Assembly: GCA_035356615.1 (NCBI GenBank)
Contig: DAOQSN010000010.1
Location: 62,001 to 126,000 of the forward strand
Reading direction: 5' to 3'
Origin: JAKQDH01 sp029558835
Lineage (GTDB): Bacteria > Planctomycetota > Phycisphaerae > UBA1845
DNA: 64,000 nucleotides
This document shows, one piece after another, positions 45,880 through 54,902 of this stretch. A model generated the notes under the pieces. It had not been told where the DNA came from. It was given only the letters and a program-made list of their open reading frames with translations, and made no database searches. Made by a program: the position numbers and the translations under genes. How positions within the stretch are numbered: position 1 is the stretch's first letter; each line of letters opens with the position of its first letter.

Positions 45880-46347
45880 CACGCACCGGCGACTGCGGTT
45901 GACCGGGGGTTCGGACGCGGTTCCGTTAACGGTCGAGAGCATTGGAGCGGGGTTGGCGCGCGTTGTGCGGTTCGTCGGGCAAGCGCCATGCAACAGAAGA
46001 GGCAGGGGATTGCAGGGGGAAGATGGTCTCCGACGCAAAGCACGACTGAACGCTGAGGCGTGGCGCGATGGGCGCGGCGCCCAAGGTGACTGCGTCCGCG
46101 GACCGGAGGAGCCGGCAGTGCAGGGGGGAACCGGCGTCTTGGGTTTCCGCGTGACGGGGTCTGGCCCTGCTCGGGGCAGGTGTTAGGAGCGAGAACAGTT
46201 GGGGGGGAACCACCGAACGGACGATCAGGCCCCACGAAGGAAACGGGAGAATGCGGGCCGCCGCCCTGCCCGGCGACCGGCCAAGGTGTTTTGACGAGTG
46301 ATAAGGTGGCCCCACAACTTGCAAGAGTATTGAAGGAGGCAACACAG

Positions 46348-49300
46348 ATGAGTTGGAAGTGGCGAGGAACTTTGGTTTTGGGCGTCGCGCTGTTCTGTAG
46401 CGGCGTCCTGTTTGCCGACACGCCGCCGGCGGCCGAGACGATCGCGAACCCGATGGCGACGGTGGCGAACACGGGCGTGACGGACGTCAATCGCAATGAG
46501 GCGAAGCCGCCTATTGCCGAGGCGAACGTGGGTGTGTCCGCGGCGGCGGTGAGCGTCAAGGCGGAAGAGACCCCGGTGGCGAAGCTGCCGGCTTCGGACA
46601 AGCCGGCCGGCATCGACATGCACTCGCGGGCCTGCCTGCAACCGCCGAATTATGATCTGGAGATCTTCCCGACGACCTCGTGGCAGACGACCGGTGAGAT
46701 CGTGCTGCCCAACGCCGGGGACTGCTACATCGTCAAGATCGCGATGGATGCGACGCAGGGGTATGACTTCTCCTGCTGCGTCAACGACGCGGTAGGCGGC
46801 AGTGCCCCGACGGGCGACTGCGACTACACGATGTTCGACAGCAGCGGCACCCAGTTGTGGTACATCGACGGGCCGTCCGCGTGCGGGTACGACGCCACGA
46901 CGCTGGGCTCCGCCTATGCCCAGTGGCACCCGCCGGCAAACGGCGATTACTACCTGATGGTCGAGGACTACTACGGCAGCACCATCACCTTCACGATGGC
47001 CTACAAGCGGGTCGGGGAGTGCATGATTGACTGCCCGACGGGCGGCATTCCTGAGGGTGAGCCGGACTGCTACGATGAGTATGTGGACAGCTTCAACGGT
47101 GGCTGCAACAGCGCGCCGCCGTACCCGTTCTCGCCGATCGCCTGTGGCGACACGATCTGCGGGAAGTACGGGACCTACCTGTACCAAGGCAACAGCTACC
47201 GCGACACCGACTGGTACGTGTTCACGCTGACCCAGGCGCAGCAGGTCACGTGGACGGTGACGGGCGAGGCGTCGAACTATGCCTTCATCCTGACCGGGGT
47301 TTGCCCGACCACCGTGATTGCGCAGGGTGGCCCGGCGAGCCCGTGTGATCCGGCGGTGGCGACCGCGGCCTTGGGGCCGGGGACCTACTACGTCTGGGCC
47401 GGACCGTCGGTCTTCACCGGCGTGCCCTGTGGCAAGGACTACGTGGCGACCCTGACGTGCACGGATCTGCCCACCGGGGCGTGCTGCGTCAACGAGGAGT
47501 GCGTGGCGACGACGACCCAGCCGGACTGCCCCGGCACCTGGTTCGCGGGCGAGAGCTGCCCGAGCTTCGAGTGCCCCGGTTGCATCGACTACACGGTGGA
47601 TGCTCCGGGCACCTGGAACGGCACCACGTGCGGTGCGGGCAACGACTGCGCCCTGCGGCCTAGCGAAGAGGTCATCTACGCGGTCCAACTGCCCTACGTG
47701 TCGAACTGGCGGGTGTCGCTGTGCGGATCCTCGTTTGACACCTACCTGTACGTGGGGACCACCTGCTGCGGGCAGGAACTGGGTTACAACGACGACTACT
47801 GCGGCGTGCAGTCGCAGCTCGACGTTGCGAACGTGGGCGGCACGATCTACGTCGACATTGAGGCGTACGGCAGCGCCACCTGCGGCGACTACATTCTGAC
47901 GGTCACGGACGTGGCCTGCAGCCTGACTTGCCCGACGGGTGGTATCCAGGAGGGTGAGCCGGACTGCTACGACGGCTACGTGGATATGTTCAACGGCGGG
48001 TGCAACAGCTCGCCGTACGTCTTCTCGCCGATCGCCTGCGGTGATACGGTCTGCGGGAAGTACGGGACCTACCTGTACAACGGGAGCAGCTACCGCGACA
48101 CCGACTGGTACCAGTTGGTGTTAGCGCAGGACATGACCGTGACGTGGGAGGTCACGGGTGAGGCCGCGACGGCGGCGTTTATCCTCACCGGGACCTGCCC
48201 GACCAGCGCGCTGGCCTCGGGGACGGCGGACGCGTGCGGGACGGCGACGGTGTCGGCCATCCTGGCTCCGGGTACGTACTACCTGTTCGCCGGGCCGAAC
48301 GTGTTCACGGGCGTACCGTGCGGGGCGGACTACATCGCCACCCTGGCGTGCGAGCCGTACAACCCGAACCCGTGCGATACCTGTGCGAACGCGTGCGTGA
48401 TCCCGTCGGTGCCGTATGACACGACGGGCAATAGCTGCGGTTTCGTGAACAACTACGACGAGGTGTGCCCGTACAGCGGTTCGACCGCGCCGGATGTGGT
48501 GTACTCGTTCACGCCGGCCACGGACATGTACGTGGACATCAATCTGTGCAACGACGGCACGGACTATGACACGAAGTTGTACGTGTACGAGGACGTGTGC
48601 CCGGGGACGGTGGTGGGCTGCAACGACGATGCGTGCTCGACGCCGCAGTTCCCGTCTGCCTATGTCTCTCGGCTGCCTCTGGTTGCGCTGAGTGCGGGGC
48701 ACACGTACTACATCGTGGTGGACGGCTATGGCACCAACTGCGGCAACTATCACCTGACCATCATCCCCGCGGAGGTTGAGGAGTGCCCGCCGGGGGCGAC
48801 GCTGGAGAACGAGCCGGTCTGCTACGATGACTACGTTGACCTCACGAACGGCGGCTGCAACAGCGCGCCGACGTATCCGTTCCAGCCGATTACCTGCGGC
48901 GAGACGTACTGCGGCGAGAGCGGGACGTACCTGTACTCGGGCAGCAGCTACCGTGACACCGACTGGTTCGCGCTGGATCTGACGGCCACCAGCACGCTCA
49001 CCTGGAGCGTGTGGCCTACCTTCCCGGTGCAGGTCTTCATCATCAACGGCGGCAGCGGGAACTGCTCGGACTACTCGATCATCGCGAGCGCCTCGGGTCC
49101 GGCTGCGGCGTGGGTGACCATCTCGGTCGAGTGCGCTGAACCGGGTCTGTACTGGATGTGGGTCGGCCCGAGCTCGTTCTCGGGTATCGCCTGCGGTTCG
49201 GACTGGATCGGCGTGCTGGATTGCGACCCGTGCACGGGTGCCTGCTGTCTGCCGGAGGCTCCGTTCTGCACGGTGGTGGATTCGGCCACGTGCGAAGGCA

Positions 49301-50391
49301 TGGGTGGCGCGTATCTGGGCGCCTTCACGAGCTGCAACTTCGCCGAGGACTGCAACGTTAACGGGTCACCGGACGCGTGCGATTCCGCGTTGTGCGACGG
49401 GTCGGCGTGGTGCGATGACTGCAACAACAACGGCTTGCTCGACTACTGCGACGTGCCGGCGCCGTGGGGCAACTGCACGGTCGACTGCAGTGAGGACTGC
49501 CAGCCGGACGGCGTCCCGGATGAGTGCCAGCTCTACACCAGGGGGCGGGCATGCGACGCGCTTGTGTACGATGCGGGCGCCTGCGACGGCACCAACGGCA
49601 CCCGGCCGACGGTGGGCTGGAACGACACGGGCATTATTGACAAGTTCTGCGTCCCGCAGGGCCAGAACATCCTGACGTTCAGTTGTGTCCACGTCGAGCT
49701 TCTCGACTTCAACGTCAACCCCATGAACACCATGAGGGTGCGGTTCTACGCGTTGCCGACGGGCAGCATTCCGACCGATCTGCCGAGCTTCGCGGCGGCC
49801 ACGCCGATCTTCGACTACACCTACACGGTGGCGTCGGGCGAGCTGACGCAGACGCAGATCGCGGAGTGCTACCCCAGCGCGCCGTCGTTCGCCTACGACA
49901 CGACGGGTCCGGCGTACACGTTCGCTCCGGGCTGCTACGCCATGCTGGTGAACTTCCCCGGTTCCGGGGCGGTGAACTACTGGGCGAAGGCCGTGGACGA
50001 CGGGTACGGCAATGCGTACGTGTGGGGAGTTCAGGTCGACGTGCCGTCGGTCGCGACCATGCCCGTGGCCTGGAACATTTCCGGCGCGGGTGGTCCGCCG
50101 CCGAACGACTGCAACGAGAACGAAATACCGGATGATTGCGACATCCAGTATGGCACGAGCATCGACTGCGATGGCAACGGCGTCCCCGATGAGTGCGAGG
50201 GATGCGACCTGAACGGTGACGATGTCTACAACTACGCGGACTTCTTGGTGTTCGCGGACGCGTTCGGCTCCTGTGCGAGCGATCCGGAACCGAACAAGTA
50301 CGTCGTCAAGGCCGATATGGACTGCGACGGGTGCATTAACCTGAAGGACTACGGCCTGTGGCTGGAGTGCTACCTCAACAACCTCCCGTAA
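46348..50391 (+). CDS. Secreted Cys-rich modular protein, 1,347 aa, three tandem modules and dockerin-like tail
   Basis: Signal peptide MSWKWRGTLVLGVALFCSGV, nearly the same as in the 851-aa paralog. A module of about 140 aa occurs three times (starting near residues 228, 528 and 812). Its pattern is CPxGGIxEGEPxCYDxYVD, FNGGCNS, ACGDTxCGKYGTYLY, SYRDTDWY and a closing PGTYYxxAGPxVFTGVPCG. Between copies lie PPC-like beta modules (VIYAVQLPYVSNWRVSLCGS; VVYSFTPATDMYVDINLC). DCNxNGxxDxCD and DCQPDGVPDECQ motifs follow, with a C-terminal dockerin-like CDLNGDDVYNYADFLVFADA. SD GAAGGAGG. Exported disulfide-rich surface protein; function unknown. Confidence 0.87.
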   Translation: MSWKWRGTLVLGVALFCSGVLFADTPPAAETIANPMATVANTGVTDVNRNEAKPPIAEANVGVSAAAVSVKAEETPVAKLPASDKPAGIDMHSRACLQPPNYDLEIFPTTSWQTTGEIVLPNAGDCYIVKIAMDATQGYDFSCCVNDAVGGSAPTGDCDYTMFDSSGTQLWYIDGPSACGYDATTLGSAYAQWHPPANGDYYLMVEDYYGSTITFTMAYKRVGECMIDCPTGGIPEGEPDCYDEYVDSFNGGCNSAPPYPFSPIACGDTICGKYGTYLYQGNSYRDTDWYVFTLTQAQQVTWTVTGEASNYAFILTGVCPTTVIAQGGPASPCDPAVATAALGPGTYYVWAGPSVFTGVPCGKDYVATLTCTDLPTGACCVNEECVATTTQPDCPGTWFAGESCPSFECPGCIDYTVDAPGTWNGTTCGAGNDCALRPSEEVIYAVQLPYVSNWRVSLCGSSFDTYLYVGTTCCGQELGYNDDYCGVQSQLDVANVGGTIYVDIEAYGSATCGDYILTVTDVACSLTCPTGGIQEGEPDCYDGYVDMFNGGCNSSPYVFSPIACGDTVCGKYGTYLYNGSSYRDTDWYQLVLAQDMTVTWEVTGEAATAAFILTGTCPTSALASGTADACGTATVSAILAPGTYYLFAGPNVFTGVPCGADYIATLACEPYNPNPCDTCANACVIPSVPYDTTGNSCGFVNNYDEVCPYSGSTAPDVVYSFTPATDMYVDINLCNDGTDYDTKLYVYEDVCPGTVVGCNDDACSTPQFPSAYVSRLPLVALSAGHTYYIVVDGYGTNCGNYHLTIIPAEVEECPPGATLENEPVCYDDYVDLTNGGCNSAPTYPFQPITCGETYCGESGTYLYSGSSYRDTDWFALDLTATSTLTWSVWPTFPVQVFIINGGSGNCSDYSIIASASGPAAAWVTISVECAEPGLYWMWVGPSSFSGIACGSDWIGVLDCDPCTGACCLPEAPFCTVVDSATCEGMGGAYLGAFTSCNFAEDCNVNGSPDACDSALCDGSAWCDDCNNNGLLDYCDVPAPWGNCTVDCSEDCQPDGVPDECQLYTRGRACDALVYDAGACDGTNGTRPTVGWNDTGIIDKFCVPQGQNILTFSCVHVELLDFNVNPMNTMRVRFYALPTGSIPTDLPSFAAATPIFDYTYTVASGELTQTQIAECYPSAPSFAYDTTGPAYTFAPGCYAMLVNFPGSGAVNYWAKAVDDGYGNAYVWGVQVDVPSVATMPVAWNISGAGGPPPNDCNENEIPDDCDIQYGTSIDCDGNGVPDECEGCDLNGDDVYNYADFLVFADAFGSCASDPEPNKYVVKADMDCDGCINLKDYGLWLECYLNNLP

Positions 50392-50408
50392 AGGGATAAA
50401 CTGGGACC

Positions 50409-50440
50409 GGCTGCCTGCCGGGGTTTCCCGGCAGGCAGCC
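50409..50440 (+). terminator. Terminator after the 1,347-aa gene
   Basis: 14-bp perfect stem GGCTGCCTGCCGGG / CCCGGCAGGCAGCC with a GTTT loop. No U-tract. Confidence 0.8.
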
Positions 50441-50549
50441 GCCCCGGTGTTGAGGAGAGTCAGGAGAAAGAGGCATCGCAGAGCACGGAAGGAAGAACGA
50501 GGACAGACACGCAGCTATATGCCATAGTCGCGTGGAGGAGGATTTACGA

Positions 50550-51092
50550 ATGTTGGATAAGTTCAAAGTGGTATGCCTGGCCTTGGTGCTCGGTGGGCTG
50601 GCGATGAGCGCATCCGCCGACATTGCGGTCAGCTTGAATCCCAGTTACACTCTGATTGACCTGAACAGCCCGATGCCGCCGTACTACGTCGACATCGTGG
50701 CGGACATTCCCGAGGCCGATGCCATCGTCGGCTGGGGTCTGGACCTGGACGTGGCTCTGCCTGGGGTTGCCGACTGGACGTTTGTGTCGGTCGGTCCGGC
50801 CTGGACGGGCACGCCTGCTCCGGACGGTGACGATCTGGCGGGTCTGGCGTTCCCGACGCCGGTTTTCGGCATGGGTGTCGTGCTGGCCCGGGTAGAGTTC
50901 ACGGGTTACAGCGTCGGCCTGACGGGCGTGCTGCCCGGGGTCACGCCGACGGACCTGAACGAGGGCTTCGTGAAGCTCGGCGGCGCGTTTGTGCCGGCGA
51001 CCTTCGCGGGCGGTTCGGTGGAAGTGGTTCCGGAGCCGGCGACGCTGACGTTGCTGGCGCTGGTGGGCCTGGTGGTGCTGCGTCGCCGCTAG
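50550..51092 (+). CDS. PEP-CTERM protein B, copy 2
   Basis: 180 aa, identical in sequence to the product of 44253-44795, including the signal peptide and the VVPEPATLTLLALVGLVVL tag. It follows the 1,347-aa gene just as copy 1 follows the 851-aa gene, so the unit is Cys-rich gene plus PEP-CTERM gene. Identity down to synonymous positions implies a very recent duplication or gene conversion, although the linked Cys-rich genes have diverged. Confidence 0.88.
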   Translation: MLDKFKVVCLALVLGGLAMSASADIAVSLNPSYTLIDLNSPMPPYYVDIVADIPEADAIVGWGLDLDVALPGVADWTFVSVGPAWTGTPAPDGDDLAGLAFPTPVFGMGVVLARVEFTGYSVGLTGVLPGVTPTDLNEGFVKLGGAFVPATFAGGSVEVVPEPATLTLLALVGLVVLRRR

Positions 51093-51123
51093 GCGTTCCA
51101 GCCCGGAACGCGTAGCCTGCTTC

Positions 51124-51154
51124 GGGGGCCGTTCTCCAGGTGAGAGCGGCCCCC
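51124..51154 (+). terminator. Terminator after PEP-CTERM B copy 2
   Basis: Same GGGGGCCGTTCTC / GAGAGCGGCCCCC stem as copy 1, followed by TTTATTG. Confidence 0.75.
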
Positions 51155-51183
51155 TTTATTGCGCCAGCCCGGCGCGGGGTGTA

Positions 51184-51206
51184 GCGTCGGCTCCTGTGGC
51201 CGACGC
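51184..51206. repeat. GCGTCGGC...GCCGACGC hairpin repeat, copy 5
   Basis: 8-bp inverted repeat around TCCTGTG, just after the PEP-CTERM B terminator. Confidence 0.65.
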
Positions 51207-51289
51207 AGTGGGGTTCGGGGCCTCGTGTCAACTTGCGTGCTCAGCGCCTGCGGGAAGGCGTGCTTGTGCTCCAGGGGGCGTCTTCGCTT

Positions 51290-51503
51290 CCGTTACCCTC
51301 ACCCCTACCCCTCTCCCTGCGAGGGAGAGGGGTCATCGGCCGCACGCCGGTCCCCACCTGCCTGCGGAGAGGGGTCATCGGCCGCGCGCCGGTCGCCTTG
51401 TCCGGCGGGAGAAGGGTTCAGAGGCGGCTTCCGTGCGTCCGTGTTGGCCCGGCCCTCACCCCTGCCCCTCTCCCCGGGGGGAGAGGGGTTCAGAGGCGGT
51501 GTG
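51290..51503. repeat. Cluster of CCCTCTCCC palindromic repeats
   Basis: Four related units. CCTCTCCCTGCGAGGGAGAGG is near 51312 and a half-unit GGAGAGGGGTCATCGGCCGC near 51366. A degenerate GGGAGAAGGGTTCAGAGGCGG is near 51408, and a full unit CCCCTCTCCCC/GGGGAGAGGGG lies at about 51465-51490. The last unit overlaps the 3' end of the nitroreductase gene. Confidence 0.85.
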
Positions 51504-52034
51504 CCGGCCGTAGCGGTTGAAGAACGTGCGGGCCTCGAAGGGCTTCTTGTCTTTTTGCGGCCAAGTTTCGGCGGGTGCCCCTACCGGTAGCAGGATGCGC
51601 ACGGCCTTCGCGGGCGGCAGGCCCAGCAGGTTGCCGATGGTCTCGGCGTGGTTCTCCAGCCGCAACCAGCCGTCGATCCAGACGCTCGCGTAGCCGAGGG
51701 CGGTGATCGCCAGCAGCATGTTCTCCACGGCCGCGGCGCAGTCCTCCACCTGAAAGTGATGCCCTTCATAGACCGGCTGGGGCTGCCGGTCCACGCAGCA
51801 GGCGATGAACGCCTGGGCCTGCTGGACGGCGGTGTTGGTCGCATGAAGAGCGGCGATCCGGCGGACCAGCGGCGGATCGTCGACGATGACGAACGAGGTC
51901 GTCTGCATGTTGCGGCCGGAGGGGGCCTGCAAGCCGGCTTGAACGATGCGACGCAAGTCCTCACGCGGGACCGGCTGGGGCTTGTAGGGGCCGCGGTAGC
52001 TGTGTCGCTTGGCGATGGCTGCGAAAACGTCCAT
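51456..52034 (-). CDS. Nitroreductase family protein
   Basis: 192 aa FMN-dependent oxidoreductase family. Signatures: AIAKRHSYRGPYKPQPVPRE, IVQAGLQAPSGRNMQTTSFV (the FMN phosphate contact RxS/PSGRN), AAVENMLLAITALGYASVWI, NLLGLPPAKAVRILLPVGAP. The C-terminal residues after YGRHTA (SEPLSPRGEGQG) and the stop codon come from the adjacent palindromic repeat, so the native end may have been replaced. ATG 52034 has GGGAG at 10 nt. It is flanked on both sides by copies of the same repeat. Substrate unknown. Confidence 0.85.
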   Translation of the reverse strand: MDVFAAIAKRHSYRGPYKPQPVPREDLRRIVQAGLQAPSGRNMQTTSFVIVDDPPLVRRIAALHATNTAVQQAQAFIACCVDRQPQPVYEGHHFQVEDCAAAVENMLLAITALGYASVWIDGWLRLENHAETIGNLLGLPPAKAVRILLPVGAPAETWPQKDKKPFEARTFFNRYGRHTASEPLSPRGEGQG

Positions 52035-52089
52035 GATCGTGTCTCCCTGCGTTTCTCGGTGCGATCGGGCCGGCGGGCGTGCGTGTTTG

Positions 52090-52140
52090 GCCCAGCCCTC
52101 ACCCCTGCCTCTCTCCCCTGGGGGAGAGGGGTTCAGATCG
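52090..52140. repeat. CCCTCTCCC palindromic repeat upstream of the nitroreductase
   Basis: CCCTCACCCCTGCCTCTCTC followed by CCCTGGGGGAGAGGGGTTCAG; same family as 51290-51503. It separates the divergent nitroreductase and permease genes. Confidence 0.85.
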
Positions 52141-52345
52141 GGCATGCGAACGCCCGCATTCCTGACCCTGCCCGCGGTGCGTTGGGGTGTCCTGCGGGGA
52201 GGATACACGTGTGCGGCCTCGCTGGACAAGCGTCACCCGCATCCCGACAATCCGCCGCTTCCGGACGGGGCGCCTGCGTCCGCGCGGGTCGGTGAGCCGC
52301 GACGCCGGGTCGCCGCCTGAGACGATCAGTACGGGAAGAGACGGG

Positions 52346-53557
52346 ATGATTGTTCTACTGGTCTTCGCGTTTGTCTACTTGGGCATGATCGTGGGTCGGG
52401 CGCCCGGCCTGGCGCTGGATCGGACCGGTGTGGCTCTGCTGGGCGCGATCATCCTGTTGGCCACGGAGCAGGTGGACGTGAAGGAGGCGTGGGAGGCGGT
52501 CGACGTCCCCACGATCGGGCTGCTGTTCGGGCTTATGGTGTTGTCCGCCCAGTTCCGCCTGGGGGGCATGTACACGGCCATCACGCGGCGCATCGTGGCC
52601 GCCCGCGTGACACCGCAGCGGCTGCTGGGGATTCTGATCGGTGTGGTGGGGTTGCTGTCGGCGCTGCTGGCCAACGACATCGTGTGCCTGGCCGTGGCAC
52701 CGCTGCTGGTGGAAAGCTGTGCCCAGCGGAAGCTTAACCCCGTGCCGTTTCTGCTGGGGCTGGCGTGTGCGGCCAACATCGGCTCGGCGGCCACGCTGAT
52801 CGGGAATCCGCAGAACATGCTGATCGGGCAGAAGCTGGGGTTGTCCTTCGCGGGCTACCTGCTCGACGGCGGCGTGCCGGCCACCGCGGGGTTGATCGCG
52901 CAGTGGTGGCTGCTGTGCCGGTTGTCGGCGGGACGCTGGGAGGCGGTGACCTCGGTGCCGGCGGTCAAGGCCCCGACGTTCAACCCGTGGCAGTCAGCCA
53001 AAGGCACCGTCATTCTCCTGGGGCTCGTGGTGTCGTTCCTGGTGGTGCCCTTGCCGCGTGAAGTGCTGGCGTTGGCGGCCGGGGGGTTGGTGCTGGCCAG
53101 CCGCCGGATGCACACGCGCCGCATGCTCGGGCTGGTGGACTGGCAGCTTCTCGTGCTGTTCGTGGCGCTGTTCGTGGTGAATCACGCCCTGGAAGCGACG
53201 GGGGTGGTGGCTGCGACGCTGACCCGGCTGGCGGAAGGCGGGCTGCACCTGGAGCGCCCGGGCTGGCTCTTCGCGGTGACGGCCGTGCTGTCGAACATGG
53301 TGTCGAACGTACCGGCGGTGATGCTGCTGCTGCCGGCGGCCACGCATCCGCTGGCGGGCGCGGTGCTGGCGTTGTCCAGCACGCTGGCGGGTAACCTGAT
53401 TATCGTCGGCAGCATTGCCAACATCATCGTGGTGGACCAGGCGCAGCGGCTGGGCGTGCACATCTCGTGGCGCGAGCACGCGCGGGTGGGAGTCCCGGTG
53501 ACGGTGGTGACGCTGCTGATTGCGGCGGCGTGGCTGGCGCTACGCGCCGTGGCGTGA
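52346..53557 (+). CDS. ArsB/NhaD/SLC13-type anion or Na+/H+ permease
   Basis: 403 aa with about 10-11 TM helices. Ion-transporter superfamily hallmarks are repeated as two pseudo-symmetric halves: LSALLANDIVCLAVAPLLVE with GSAATLIGNPQNMLIGQKLG in the first, and LSNMVSNVPAVMLLLPAA with NLIIVGSIANIIVVDQAQ in the second. This pattern fits ArsB/NhaD-like and CitT-like carriers; the ion cannot be told by eye. ATG 52346 follows GGAAGAG. The gene is monocistronic as far as visible and ends just before a GGTGGCATG element. Confidence 0.88.
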   Translation: MIVLLVFAFVYLGMIVGRAPGLALDRTGVALLGAIILLATEQVDVKEAWEAVDVPTIGLLFGLMVLSAQFRLGGMYTAITRRIVAARVTPQRLLGILIGVVGLLSALLANDIVCLAVAPLLVESCAQRKLNPVPFLLGLACAANIGSAATLIGNPQNMLIGQKLGLSFAGYLLDGGVPATAGLIAQWWLLCRLSAGRWEAVTSVPAVKAPTFNPWQSAKGTVILLGLVVSFLVVPLPREVLALAAGGLVLASRRMHTRRMLGLVDWQLLVLFVALFVVNHALEATGVVAATLTRLAEGGLHLERPGWLFAVTAVLSNMVSNVPAVMLLLPAATHPLAGAVLALSSTLAGNLIIVGSIANIIVVDQAQRLGVHISWREHARVGVPVTVVTLLIAAAWLALRAVA

Positions 53558-53646
53558 AGATCGGTGCGTGCCGCGACACGCGAGGGGTGGCGACTACCAC
53601 GCCGGTCACGCAGTTGCTTCCGAATGTGAGCCCCGTGCTCGGACGC

Positions 53647-53751
53647 GGGTGGCATGGCCAAGCGCAGCGCCGCCATGCCTTCGCGAGGAAGCGCGCGGGC
53701 GTCGCCGCGGCATGCCGGCGCCCGCTTATGGCGGGCTTGGGCATGCCACCC
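53647..53751. repeat. GGTGGCATG element (105 bp)
   Basis: Most complete copy. GGGTGGCATGGCCAAGC at the left and GCTTGGGCATGCCACCC at the right are inverted termini. Inner GCAGCGCCGCCATGCC and GGCATGCCGGCGCCCGC subarms suggest a double hairpin in RNA. Confidence 0.85.
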
Positions 53752-53843
53752 TGGGTTTTCCTTTGCGTGGTCCTGTGCAGGGCGGTGACGCTACCGGAGC
53801 GGTTGCGCGGCGCGTACGCCTGCTGCCCGGTGATGCGTACTCC

Positions 53844-54902
53844 TCAACCGACCGCGAAGGGTACGGGGCCGCCGGTTTCCAGGCTCGCGCGTTCGGCTTC
53901 CAGCAGGCGGGCGACGGCCAGCGCATCCTGGATGGAGGCGATGAGGCGCGGTCCGTCGGGCCGGAGGGCGGCGAGCAAGTGGCGGATTTCCACGTCGTAG
54001 CCAGTGCCCGGCGGCAACACGACGGGCTCGCCTTCCGGCACACTTGGTCGGTACAGCAGCAACGGCGGTTGACGGCTCAAGTCGAAATCCGCGGTGGCCT
54101 CGGCGAAGTTGACCACGTAGCGCATGCGGAAAGGGAAGCCGCCCGCCTGGTCCCAGCCACCCTCGGCCGCCACGTGCAGAGGGCCGTGCTCATAGTGGTA
54201 GGTGGTTGTGATGTGGTCGATCGAGCCGGCGCAGGACACGACGTCCGGATCGCCGAAGCCGAAACGCACGAAGTCGGCATCGTGGAGGTGCAGGTCCACG
54301 AGGGCCCCGCCGCTACGGGCAGGGTCGCGGTAGAACTCGCTCGCCCAATCGGGGCAGGTGCCCAGACGTTGGAATGACGCGCTGCGAACCGGGCCGAACG
54401 TGCGGCCGTCGATCTGCTCCTTCAACCAGCTCCAGCCTGGCCAGAACCGCATGCACAAGGCGGGCATGCAGAGTTGCCCGGGTGCCCGCGCGGCCGCCTC
54501 GACGACCCGGCGCACCTCTGCGGAACTGACGGCCACGGGCTTCTCGACCAGGACGTGCTTGCCCGCCTGCAAGGCCGCCACCGCGAGATCCGTGTGGGTG
54601 TCGGTGTAGGTGCAGATGCTGACGAGCTCGACGTCGGCATCGGCGAGCAGCGCGTGGGGGTCCGCGTAGGTATGCACGACGCTGGGGTCGAAGAGGGCAC
54701 CCGGGGCGGTCACGGCCGAAGTGAGTTCCCGTTGGCCGGAGGCGGCCGTGCGCCCGCGGCGGCGTTCCGGGCGTGCGTCGCAGACGGCCACCAGTCGGCA
54801 GGGGAAGCCGGCGGCGCAGGCGGCCGCGTAGGCGGTCAAATGCGTTCGCCCCATGAAGCCCAAACCGATGATGCCCACCCCGATCGGTGCCGCGTCGCTC
54901 AA
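53844..54902 (-). CDS. Gfo/Idh/MocA family oxidoreductase
   Basis: 352 aa NAD(P)-dependent sugar or polyol dehydrogenase family. Rossmann motif GIIGLGFMGRTH near the N-terminus, VAVCDARPERR, SICTYTDTHTDLAVAALQ and the active-site segment AGKHVLVEKPVA with catalytic Lys. C-terminal alpha/beta domain with GALVDLHLHDADFVRFGFG. The TTG at 54902 is taken as start: GGGAGC lies 8 nt upstream and the codon overlaps the stop of the TIM-barrel gene (TTGA), giving translational coupling. A GTG further upstream (54932) lies inside that gene. The pair probably acts in uptake catabolism of a sugar or inositol-like compound. Confidence 0.9.
   Translation of the reverse strand: MSDAAPIGVGIIGLGFMGRTHLTAYAAACAAGFPCRLVAVCDARPERRRGRTAASGQRELTSAVTAPGALFDPSVVHTYADPHALLADADVELVSICTYTDTHTDLAVAALQAGKHVLVEKPVAVSSAEVRRVVEAAARAPGQLCMPALCMRFWPGWSWLKEQIDGRTFGPVRSASFQRLGTCPDWASEFYRDPARSGGALVDLHLHDADFVRFGFGDPDVVSCAGSIDHITTTYHYEHGPLHVAAEGGWDQAGGFPFRMRYVVNFAEATADFDLSRQPPLLLYRPSVPEGEPVVLPPGTGYDVEIRHLLAALRPDGPRLIASIQDALAVARLLEAERASLETGGPVPFAVG

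Larger units (their letters stand above)
44858..46347. other. 1.5-kb non-coding region upstream of the 1,347-aa exoprotein
   Basis: No frame with SD and protein character. It holds the 129-bp repeat (44921-45049), a relatively AT-rich patch with GTGATTTATTTTTGTGCG at 45180, a candidate structured RNA (45671-45879) and the CCCTGCTCGGGGCAGG word shared with the paralog's leader. Confidence 0.55.
50503..51154 (+). repeat. 652-bp near-identical duplication, copy 2
   Basis: Same extent as 44206-44857. Flanks diverge on both sides, GAGG at the left end and CTTTATTG after the terminator stem. Confidence 0.9.
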
